A DNA stretch of 64,000 nt from an uncultured Bacteroidales bacterium (GTDB lineage: Bacteria > Bacteroidota > Bacteroidia > Bacteroidales > UBA11471). The stretch is taken from assembly GCA_947593515.1 (NCBI GenBank), contig CANQDQ010000009.1, positions 1 through 64,000 on the forward strand. The letters are read 5' to 3'. Below, piece after piece: positions 57,138 through 64,000 of the stretch. The stretch's first letter is position 1; each line of letters starts with the position of its first letter. Both the position numbers and the translations under genes were made by a program. Below the pieces are notes generated by a model. The model ran no database searches. It was not told where the DNA came from and worked only from the letters and a program-made list of their open reading frames with translations.

Positions 57138-57145
57138 TATTTTTG
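57138..57145 (+). promoter_or_regulatory. -7 element of the fimbrial operon
   Basis: TATTTTTG fits TAnnTTTG. TTTG motifs upstream at 57110-57113 and 57122-57125 have spacers of 24 and 12 bases, not the usual 19-20, so the promoter may be weak or activator-dependent. The leader to the ATG is about 90 bases. Confidence 0.5.
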
Positions 57146-57241
57146 CCACGTCAATTGAAATCTTAATTACGCTCATTATAAACTTGAATTAAAAACTTTT
57201 GTTACTATCAAATTAGGTTATAGGAACCAGTTATTTATAAG

Positions 57242-57820
57242 ATGAATATAAAGAAATTTTATCTTTTGCTTCTGTTTTCGTCAGCCGCCGTTTCGTTGAA
57301 TGCGCAGAAGGTCGGTATCAAAACCAACCTCTTCTACGATGCGCTGGCTACGGTGAATGCAGGTATAGAAGTAGGATTGGCGCCGCGTTGGACGCTCGAT
57401 ATTTCGGGTAACTACAAGGGCTGGACGATAAAAGGGCGCAAGACGAAGCACTGGTTGGTACAGCCGGAGGCGAGGTATTGGTTTTGCGACCGTTTTTCGG
57501 GGCATTTCCTCGGCATACATGCTCTCGGCGGACAGTACAACATGGGGCATTTCAAATCCAAGTTGCATTTTTTAGGCACCGATTTTCGCGGACTGGAAAA
57601 CTACCGCTACCAAGGCTGGGGAGTGGGCGGCGGAATCGCTTACGGGTACAGCTGGATTTTGGGCAAGCACTGGAACATGGAGGCGGAAATCGGCATCGGA
57701 TATATCTATACCCGATACGATGTCTTCGAATGCGCCGACTGCGGCAAACGTGTGGATAACCGGCATCACCACTATGTCGGCCCCACGAAAGGTGCGCTGA
57801 ACCTTATCTATTTGTTTTAA
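57242..57820 (+). CDS. DUF3575 outer-membrane-like protein of the fimbrial locus
   Basis: The 192-residue product has a signal peptide (MNIKKFYLLLLFSSAAVSLNAQ) followed by the DUF3575 pattern KVGIKTNLFYDALATVNAGIEVGLAPRWTLDISGNYKGWTIKGRKTKHWLVQPEARYWFCDRFSGHF (shown here only as a reading of the start of the domain) and ends GALNLIYLF with a terminal Phe. DUF3575 proteins commonly precede DUF3868 and Mfa/FimA-type genes in Bacteroidales. It is probably a small barrel involved in fimbria assembly or anchoring; the exact role is unknown. The next gene follows after 9 bases. Confidence 0.85.
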   Translation: MNIKKFYLLLLFSSAAVSLNAQKVGIKTNLFYDALATVNAGIEVGLAPRWTLDISGNYKGWTIKGRKTKHWLVQPEARYWFCDRFSGHFLGIHALGGQYNMGHFKSKLHFLGTDFRGLENYRYQGWGVGGGIAYGYSWILGKHWNMEAEIGIGYIYTRYDVFECADCGKRVDNRHHHYVGPTKGALNLIYLF

Positions 57821-57829
57821 GGGCTAATT

Positions 57830-59605
57830 GTGATGATCATGAAACATTTTTCCATTATATTCTGCATAGGGCTGCTGGCGGCGGGTGTGCTGCCGGCAAC
57901 TGCCGGCAAGAGCGATTTTCTGCCGGCAATGAATCCCGACAGCATGGCGGTGAACAACTCCGACAGTGTTGCCGTATGCAATTCCGACAGTACGGCGTTG
58001 TGCGGCGATTCGGTACGGATTATCGGCAACGAAGCGCTGCTGCGCAATTTCAAGGTAAAGGATTTTTCCCATTCGCGCCAAGGCGATGAACTGGTCGTAA
58101 CGCTGAATCTCGACCTGAAAGACGTACACGTGCGGCGAAATCGCGCGTGGGAGTTCACGCCCTCTTTCGTGAAGGATTCCGACAGCATCGCGCTCGTTCC
58201 GATGGGTGTTTACGGACGGCGGCGCTATTTCTATTACGTGCGCAATTTCGAGGAGAGAATGATCGGCGGTGAAAACGAAATCGTGTTCCGCCAAAAGAAT
58301 CTTCCCGATACGCTTCTCTACACTGTTTCGCTTCCCTACCGGAAATGGCTGAACGGCTCGGAGCTGATACTCCGGTGCGATGAATACGGCTGCTGCCGCA
58401 GCGTAACCGACAGTGCGCTGACGCATTTTCCGGGTTATCTCGAATACGTGCCCGAGTATTTCTACATTCGTCCGGCTGTGGAGCTGGTAAAAGTGCGCAG
58501 CCTTTCGGGTTCGGCTTTCATCGACTTTCCCGTAAACCGCACGGAGATACGCCCCACTTACCGGAACAACGAGCGTGAGCTGGCAAAAATCATCGCCACC
58601 ATCGATTCGGTGAAAGGCGACAGCGACATTACGGTGCAGCGCCTCGATATCAAGGGCTTCGCTTCGCCGGAGGGCTCTTATGCCAACAACGTGCGGCTGG
58701 CTCGCGGCCGTACCGACAGTCTGAAAGCGTATGTGGAGAGGCTCTATGCGTTTCCCGACTCGTTTATCCGCACCTCGTTCGAGCCTGAGGATTGGGCGGG
58801 CTTGCGGGCTTTCGTGGCAGCTCGCGGCGGCTGCGATTCGGCTCTGTGCCTCGTCGAGGCGGACTCTCTTGCCGCAGACTCCGCTGCAACAGACAGGACA
58901 GCAATAGAAACGGCTGCTGCCGATTCGGCAGCGGCTGATTCTGCCGGCGTCGCCAAGCCGGCTATTTCAGCGGGCATTCTCGCTCTTATCGACAGCATCG
59001 GGGCGACCGACACGCTGCAATTCCGCTCCGAGATTCTCGCACTCATCGACAGCTCGATGGAGCCCGACGAGAAAGACCTTCTCCTGCGCCGCCTCTATCC
59101 GGCGGATTACCGGATTCTGCTGCGCAGCGTATATCCGGCTCTGCGGCACAGCGATTACTGCATCGAATATACCATTCGCACGTTTACCGACACGACGGAG
59201 ATTCTCGACCGCGTGTGGACGCAGCCGCAGAAACTCAGCCTAAACGAGATGTTTATCGCTGCACGCAATTATCCGGAAGGAAGCGAGGAATACCGTCAAA
59301 TCATGGAAACGGCTGTGCGTTTCTACCCGAACGATACGGCGGCGTGTTTCAATGCGGCAAACATCGCCATACAGCGGGGCGACCGGCAGCATGCGGAGTA
59401 TTATATGAACCGCTGCGACTCCATGCCGCAGGTCATCTACCTGCGCGGGGTCATGGCTGCGATAGACGGCGAGTACGAAACGGCTCGCACGTTCTTCGAG
59501 CCGGCGGCGGCTGCCGGTATCGAGGAGGCTGTCAGGGCTATCGCTCAGCTCGATGCCATCAAGCAGTCGCACAGCCTGCGCATCGTGGAGAAGCCGGAAG
59601 AGTAA
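57830..59605 (+). CDS. DUF3868 and OmpA-domain protein of the fimbrial locus
   Basis: The 591-residue product has a signal peptide (about residues 1-26, ending LPATAG). The first 230 residues match the DUF3868 layout (VKDFSHSRQGDELVVTLNLDLKDVHV; LVPMGVYGRRRYFYYVRN). An OmpA-type domain follows (about 240-330: ELAKIIATIDSVKGDSDITVQRLDIKGFASPEGSYANNVRLARGRTDSL). It is split by an Ala/Asp/Ser-rich insert (about 345-382: ADSLAADSAATDRTAIETAAADSAAADSAG in two short pieces). A TPR-like C-terminus is present (RFYPNDTAACFNAANIAIQRGDRQHAEYYMNR). It probably anchors the fimbria to peptidoglycan or the outer membrane. Several Met codons stand near the start. Confidence 0.85.
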   Translation: MMIMKHFSIIFCIGLLAAGVLPATAGKSDFLPAMNPDSMAVNNSDSVAVCNSDSTALCGDSVRIIGNEALLRNFKVKDFSHSRQGDELVVTLNLDLKDVHVRRNRAWEFTPSFVKDSDSIALVPMGVYGRRRYFYYVRNFEERMIGGENEIVFRQKNLPDTLLYTVSLPYRKWLNGSELILRCDEYGCCRSVTDSALTHFPGYLEYVPEYFYIRPAVELVKVRSLSGSAFIDFPVNRTEIRPTYRNNERELAKIIATIDSVKGDSDITVQRLDIKGFASPEGSYANNVRLARGRTDSLKAYVERLYAFPDSFIRTSFEPEDWAGLRAFVAARGGCDSALCLVEADSLAADSAATDRTAIETAAADSAAADSAGVAKPAISAGILALIDSIGATDTLQFRSEILALIDSSMEPDEKDLLLRRLYPADYRILLRSVYPALRHSDYCIEYTIRTFTDTTEILDRVWTQPQKLSLNEMFIAARNYPEGSEEYRQIMETAVRFYPNDTAACFNAANIAIQRGDRQHAEYYMNRCDSMPQVIYLRGVMAAIDGEYETARTFFEPAAAAGIEEAVRAIAQLDAIKQSHSLRIVEKPEE

Positions 59606-59650
59606 ACCCGTTATTGTCTATGAATACCATATATATAAGTAAGTGCAAGC

Positions 59651-59700
59651 AAATCAAGAATGAATCGAAAAAATGAATCGAAATCAAGAATGAATCGAAA
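59651..59700 (+). repeat. 20-bp direct repeats before the major fimbrillin gene
   Basis: AAATCAAGAATGAATCGAAA occurs exactly at 59651-59670 and 59681-59700 (period 30). The 12-mer AATGAATCGAAA also appears a third time at 59672-59683. The repeats lie within the 120-base gap before the ATG at 59726. Confidence 0.85.
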
Positions 59701-59725
59701 ATAATTAATAACTAATAATAACAAC

Positions 59726-62116
59726 ATGGAAAAACTGTCAATTAAAATGAAACACGCTGTATTATTCGCAGCAATGGGCTCTTTGGCGTTATTCGCGCAA
59801 GGGTGCAAAGACGATACCCTCGGGGATATCGGCGATGGAAATGATGGAAACGGTCTTGCTGCCGGGACTCACTATCTGGCTTTCAACATCGTATCGGACG
59901 CGGGCTCCTCTACACGCAGTTGGCCGACTGACCCTCAGGAGAGCACAGATTTCGATGCAGGCGACGAAAAAGAACAGGCGATAACGAGCGTAGAGGGATC
60001 GAACGTCGTCCTGCTTTTCAACGAGGATAGCACGTTCCTCTCCATGGTCAATCTGAACGCTGATAAAGCTGTACCAAGTTCTACCGATGACAGATACGGA
60101 AATAGCTTGGAGAAAACCATCGGTACATTCACTGCCAATATTAAGATAGCTGAGGGCGCGAAGTTGCCGAAGATGCTGCTTGTCGTACTCAACGGTAATC
60201 CGACTCGGCTCTCCCAATTGGAAATCGAACTCAAAACCGGCTCATTACACCTTTACGACGATGAGTCGAAAGGAACACTGAATCCTGCCGCATATACGCT
60301 TGCATACCTTACAAGGCGGTTGAGCGATGAGGCGATAGGCAGGAGCAATTCGAGCATCGTGCTTTTCTCGCCGAATGAGTCAGACGATGAATACTGCACC
60401 ATGACGAATGCCGTATATGTAGGTCCGGGTAATGTGGCAGGTGACAAGGCGGCAGGACAGACCGGTACAATATACAATTTTACGGAAATCGCGGAGGATA
60501 AAATCAAATCGACAGAGGAGGAGGCTGCAAACAACCCCTTGACGGTTCATGTGGAGCGTCTGGCTGTGAAAGTCGAGCTTAATCTCGACGAAAAAAAAGT
60601 CACGAAGGAAGAACTGGGCATAAACGACAGAGGCGGTTTCAAGTTTCCCGTGCTGATAAAACCTGGCGACGATAATACGGTAGGACAGGTCGTTGATGGC
60701 AAGGATACGACGGTCAACTGGGCTTTCTCGATGCTCGGCTGGTCTACCAATGCCGTAGCACGCCGTATGTACCTTTTCAAGAATCTGGATGACAGCCGCG
60801 CGGATATATCCGGCGGAATAGAAGCCCCGACGACTCACTACGCCAACCGCAGCATAACAACGCCGTTCTTCAACGGTTGGAACGATGCCAAGCATGCACG
60901 CTGCTACTGGGCTGTCGACGGGCACTATGCCGACATAAATGTATATCCCTTGCAGTACCGTAAGGCAAAGGACAACACATCAGCGCAAAACTCATATAAA
61001 AATTTAACAGATGACGGCGCCAATATGCCGCTCTACTACTATTCGTTCCAGCAGCTGCGCATGATCTCCATGGGATTAATACCGAATGCCGATCCGACGA
61101 AACTTACGGCAGATACCTACAAAGATTTTCAGCAGCATGGCACCCTGCGCAAGAACGCCCAATACCGCTACTGCGGCGAGAACGTGTTGGGGCAAAACCT
61201 GATAAACGACCCCGGTCGTATATGGCGCGGCGCAGCGACCCATGTGATTATCTTCGGTCAGCTGCTGCTCGGTGATGAGATAAAAACATATACGAATGAA
61301 GTCCGAAACAAGCAGTTTACGCAAGATTTGTTGGAGAAGGCATCGGACAAGTTGTATGCGGCAGGCAGCTACTGGAGTCGCGCAGGCTATATGCAATATG
61401 CTTTCGGTACGATATTCCGCGCATTGACCACCACCTCCCGCGAAGTTACGGATTATTTTGGAGGGAGCGGGACAATCAAAACGCCGAGAACAAATATCAC
61501 GATAACTTACAAGAAGAATGGGGAAGAAGGCGACGGGACTGACCTCACCGACTACTTTATCAAATTGAAGGAAGAAAATCCGGACCTGAACTTGGACGAT
61601 ATTCATGACAACTTCCAATTCGATGAGGACGACTGCAACGGCACAGATGACGGTTCGGAGTGCATATTCCGTCTTTCCGCTGCCAACGTTACCAACGGCG
61701 ACGGCAAGGTGATGCTCGGTCTGAAAAAAGGCTACACGCTTACAATAAAAGGTAAGAACGAAAACTCTATGAAGGACACGACGGTATACATCACACCTGA
61801 AAAGTTCCTGTCGCTGGCATACGAGTTCGCGGGCACGGCAAACTACTTCGCGTTGGGCCGTATGTACTATTACGCGCCTATCTACCACAATGTAGCGTCC
61901 GTCCCCGAAAACGGTCCGGCAAATGTCGGCGACATCGGCGTGGTGCGCAACAACTGGTACAAGCTTACCATAAGCTCGCTGCTGAAGCCGGGTATTCCGG
62001 TAAGCGACCCCGACCAGCCGATTATCCCGAATGTAGACCCGAGCGACAGGTATCTCGGATTGGATATTCACATTCTGCCGTGGCATGTCATCGGTCAGGA
62101 GATAACGCTCCAATAG
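59726..62116 (+). CDS. Mfa1-like type V fimbrial subunit lipoprotein
   Basis: At 796 residues it is much longer than FimA (about 390) or Mfa1 (about 560). The signal peptide has a lipobox (LALFAQGCKDD, Cys about 27). The first mature strands are THYLAFNIVSD followed by STRSW, where Arg 64 is a candidate processing site for a trypsin-like protease as in type V pili. The C-terminus NVGDIGVVRNNWYKLTISSLLKPG ... LGLDIHILPWHVIGQEITL is the Mfa1 C-terminal strand pattern. It probably forms the fimbrial shaft, exported as a lipoprotein and assembled by strand exchange. Its large middle region has no family I recognise. It lies 60 bases before the Mfa2-like gene. Confidence 0.86.
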   Translation: MEKLSIKMKHAVLFAAMGSLALFAQGCKDDTLGDIGDGNDGNGLAAGTHYLAFNIVSDAGSSTRSWPTDPQESTDFDAGDEKEQAITSVEGSNVVLLFNEDSTFLSMVNLNADKAVPSSTDDRYGNSLEKTIGTFTANIKIAEGAKLPKMLLVVLNGNPTRLSQLEIELKTGSLHLYDDESKGTLNPAAYTLAYLTRRLSDEAIGRSNSSIVLFSPNESDDEYCTMTNAVYVGPGNVAGDKAAGQTGTIYNFTEIAEDKIKSTEEEAANNPLTVHVERLAVKVELNLDEKKVTKEELGINDRGGFKFPVLIKPGDDNTVGQVVDGKDTTVNWAFSMLGWSTNAVARRMYLFKNLDDSRADISGGIEAPTTHYANRSITTPFFNGWNDAKHARCYWAVDGHYADINVYPLQYRKAKDNTSAQNSYKNLTDDGANMPLYYYSFQQLRMISMGLIPNADPTKLTADTYKDFQQHGTLRKNAQYRYCGENVLGQNLINDPGRIWRGAATHVIIFGQLLLGDEIKTYTNEVRNKQFTQDLLEKASDKLYAAGSYWSRAGYMQYAFGTIFRALTTTSREVTDYFGGSGTIKTPRTNITITYKKNGEEGDGTDLTDYFIKLKEENPDLNLDDIHDNFQFDEDDCNGTDDGSECIFRLSAANVTNGDGKVMLGLKKGYTLTIKGKNENSMKDTTVYITPEKFLSLAYEFAGTANYFALGRMYYYAPIYHNVASVPENGPANVGDIGVVRNNWYKLTISSLLKPGIPVSDPDQPIIPNVDPSDRYLGLDIHILPWHVIGQEITLQ

Positions 62117-62175
62117 CCTGAACAGACTGACAGCTGAAGAGAAAAAAAAAGAAAAACGCAAGTCAAGCATCGAAA

Positions 62176-63354
62176 ATGAACAGCAAATTGAAAAAACTCG
62201 CGCAACGCCTCTCTGCGACCCTGACTGTGGTCGCAGCGGCGGCGTTGTGGTCATGCGAGAGCATCTACGAGTACGAAGGCGACTGTGACCCACACTGGCA
62301 GGTGAAGTTCATCTACGACATGAACATGAATTTCGCGGACGCCTTTCCCGGGTCGATGGGCGTAGGGTCGGTGCACCTGTATGTTTTCGATGCGGAAACG
62401 CACCGGCTGGTGCTGGAGAAGGAACAGACCGCCGGTGCGGAGGGCTTCGCCGAGGACTACACGATGCCCGTCGAAGAGCTGCCTGCGGGCCGCTACGACT
62501 TCGTGGCTTGGTGCGGCTTGGCGGATAACCGTTCGTTCGTGGGCGCGCAAGCTGCTGCCGGCAGGGCGCTCTCCCTGCGGGGACCGGAGAGCCTTGTCCG
62601 TGCGGAGCTTCCGATGCAGGCTCCGGAACTGTTCGACGAATCGGCGTTGGCTTGGCGAATCTCCGATGCGGTATTCGCCGCCCCGAACGCCGACGATACA
62701 CGCCGGCTCGACCCGCTCTACTATGGCAGAGCCGAGAATATCGAAGTCGATGACAAGCAGGGCGTGCACATCGTGCCGGTCCATCTGATTAAGGACACCA
62801 ACGAGTTCACGATTCTCCTGCAGCACCGCTCGGGTCCGCTGAATCCGGAAGATTTCGAGATTAAAATCGTGGACGACAACTCCGGCCTGCGGTGGGATAA
62901 TCTGCTGTGGCGGGGCGAAACGCCGGAGGGCGAAGCTCTTGCGGACTACCTGCCGTGGTGGCAGAAGAGCGGTACGGTGCAGACTACGCCCGAGATAGAA
63001 ACGGTGCCGGGTATGCAGCCGGAATTCCTCGTGGTGCGGCTTTCGACCTCGCGTCTGGTTAAACGCGAGATGACGGGCGGGGGTCCGCGACTGGTCATCA
63101 CCAACGTGAAGGAAAACCGCGTGGTCTACGAAATCGCCTTGCAGGACTACCTGCTGCTGCCGGAAGAACACACGCATCTGCGCGATGCACACAACAAGGT
63201 GCACGAGGTCTCCGACCAGGAGTACCTCGACCGGGTGGACAACTGGTCGATGCAGTTCATTCTCGGCGACAAGGACGACAGCTGGTATGCGATGGACTTG
63301 CATATTCTCGGCTGGCATGTTATCCGAATGAGTACCGACCTCGGAGCAAAATAA
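62176..63354 (+). CDS. FimB/Mfa2-family fimbrial anchor lipoprotein
   Basis: The 392-residue lipoprotein has a signal with lipobox ALWSC (Cys 27) followed by ESIYEYEGDCDPHWQVKFIYDMNMNFADAF and LYVFDAETHRLVLEK, diagnostic of the FimB/Mfa2 family. Its end, WYAMDLHILGWHVI, mirrors the shaft subunit. Family members anchor the fimbria and limit its length. The gene is visibly GC-richer than the shaft gene before it. Confidence 0.88.
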   Translation: MNSKLKKLAQRLSATLTVVAAAALWSCESIYEYEGDCDPHWQVKFIYDMNMNFADAFPGSMGVGSVHLYVFDAETHRLVLEKEQTAGAEGFAEDYTMPVEELPAGRYDFVAWCGLADNRSFVGAQAAAGRALSLRGPESLVRAELPMQAPELFDESALAWRISDAVFAAPNADDTRRLDPLYYGRAENIEVDDKQGVHIVPVHLIKDTNEFTILLQHRSGPLNPEDFEIKIVDDNSGLRWDNLLWRGETPEGEALADYLPWWQKSGTVQTTPEIETVPGMQPEFLVVRLSTSRLVKREMTGGGPRLVITNVKENRVVYEIALQDYLLLPEEHTHLRDAHNKVHEVSDQEYLDRVDNWSMQFILGDKDDSWYAMDLHILGWHVIRMSTDLGAK

Positions 63355-63413
63355 CGGAAACTGATAACAGGAATACAAAACTGAAAAAGTAACCGAGTAG
63401 AAATATCTGACCG

Positions 63414-64000
63414 ATGATTCGTCAAACACATATCGCACGGGTATCTGGAACTCTACGCAGAGGCTGCGGAGCGGCTTTCGCGGCGGGTGTCGCGGCGGCT
63501 GTCAGGGGCATCTGCGGCAGTGTCGTACGGTGGATGCTGGCTGCGGCTGCGGCTCTGTGCTGCGTCGCCTGCATCTACGAGTTCGCCGAAGAGCCGGCGC
63601 CGATGTCGGTGCGTTTCCTTGACGGCGAAAGCATCGCCTTGCAGGTCTCTATGTTCGATATCATAGAAGACCGCGATGATGCCCACTCCGACATCGAACG
63701 CATGCACAACCTGCGAGTCATCATCACCCACAGGGACGCCGACAGGCACGAGGTCATCGAGTACAACCGACTGATAGAATTCGGAGAGAGTACGGGAAGA
63801 TTTCGGTACGGATACGTCGACGATGCGCGCCTGATGTTCAAGATAGAACAAGGCTCTGCTCCGAATAAGCATATATACCTATTCGCCAACAGCGAACCTA
63901 TCCTGAATCGGATGCTCAGCGAAACGGAAGGACTGTCATCGCAGCCCGACCCCGAAGACGGTATCTACGGCGGAAACCATTACAACCCTGTCGACCAGTC
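63414..64000 (+). CDS. Partial fimbrial accessory lipoprotein, cut by the window end
   Basis: ATG 63414 opens a frame that runs to the window end (at least 195 residues). A hydrophobic stretch with a lipobox-like end is LAAAAALCCVACIYEF, preceded by an Arg/Ala-rich stretch. ATG 63534 (MLAAAAALCCVAC) gives a more normal signal peptide and may be the true start. The mature part (PMSVRFLDGESIALQVSMFDIIEDRDDAHSDIERMHNLRVIITHRD) resembles Mfa3/Mfa4-like or other minor fimbrial subunits encoded after Mfa2, but I cannot assign it firmly. Confidence 0.65.
   Translation, partial: MIRQTHIARVSGTLRRGCGAAFAAGVAAAVRGICGSVVRWMLAAAAALCCVACIYEFAEEPAPMSVRFLDGESIALQVSMFDIIEDRDDAHSDIERMHNLRVIITHRDADRHEVIEYNRLIEFGESTGRFRYGYVDDARLMFKIEQGSAPNKHIYLFANSEPILNRMLSETEGLSSQPDPEDGIYGGNHYNPVDQ

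Larger units (their letters stand above)
56755..57241. promoter_or_regulatory. Long intergenic region upstream of the fimbrial operon
   Basis: The non-coding span from 56677 to 57241 is 565 bases. Besides the PBP promoter it contains a perfect 12-bp palindrome ATTTACGTAAAT (57031-57042), a run of ten G (57066-57075), runs of eight T and eight A (57085-57092, 57094-57101) and the fimbrial -7 element at 57138. No credible gene is seen in it. It ends in an AT-rich leader before the ATG at 57242. Confidence 0.6.

Noticed and set aside
57031-57145. Invertible promoter upstream of the fimbrial operon
   Set aside because: I looked for inverted repeats flanking the promoter and found only a 7-bp match (AAATTAC/GTAATTT), and no recombinase gene nearby. 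It is too short to support an invertible segment.

Overview
The window looks like a chromosomal segment of a Bacteroidales bacterium with roughly balanced GC. The evidence is Bacteroidota-type promoters (TAnnTTTG at -7, TTTG or ATTG about 19-20 bases upstream), few clear Shine-Dalgarno sites, a BspA-like leucine-rich repeat protein with a Bacteroidales-style C-terminal tail, a type V (FimA/Mfa) fimbrial locus, Porin_10, DUF4136, DUF3575 and DUF3868 proteins, BamD next to RpoZ, and menaquinone genes. A family-level guess (Barnesiella/Tannerella-like) would be speculative. No rRNA, tRNA, CRISPR array, transposase or integrase was found.

Layout. 1-3.65 kb holds accessory-looking genes: the tail of a small membrane protein (possibly Imm17-like), a BspA-like LRR surface protein and a DUF4143 ATPase. 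3.65-16.5 kb, almost all on the minus strand, holds an AddB-like nuclease, a TolC/MFP/RND efflux operon, and an NfeD protease - kdsB - M16 homologue - mgsA series. 16.5-37.98 kb holds an ECF sigma factor, two outer-membrane proteins, a MATE transporter, uvrB-ygiQ, bamD-rpoZ, a GHL10 hydrolase, purL with a PurF-like gene, a LysE transporter, two envelope proteins and recJ. 38.3-56.7 kb combines menaquinone, tryptophan and cell-envelope genes. 57-64 kb is a fimbrial operon (DUF3575, DUF3868/OmpA, Mfa1-like, Mfa2-like, and a further lipoprotein cut by the window end).

The most interesting part is the chorismate branch point. menF-menD (51.9-49.1 kb) and menB-menC-menE (41.2-38.3 kb) lie on the minus strand. 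Between them is a complete trpBEGDCFA operon on the plus strand. The trp operon starts with an attenuator: a 20-residue leader peptide with three consecutive Trp codons, then an intrinsic terminator with an alternative pairing. The divergent menB transcript also seems to begin with a promoter, a 13-codon ORF and a terminator-like hairpin, so both divergent operons may be controlled by premature termination. A 17-bp perfect palindrome lies between the two promoters.

Other points to check are a run of ten G residues upstream of the fimbrial operon (possible phase variation), 20-bp direct repeats in front of the major fimbrillin gene, a PurF-like protein without the N-terminal nucleophile Cys, an M16 protein without its HxxEH zinc motif, and near-identical DNA repeats inside the BspA-like gene.
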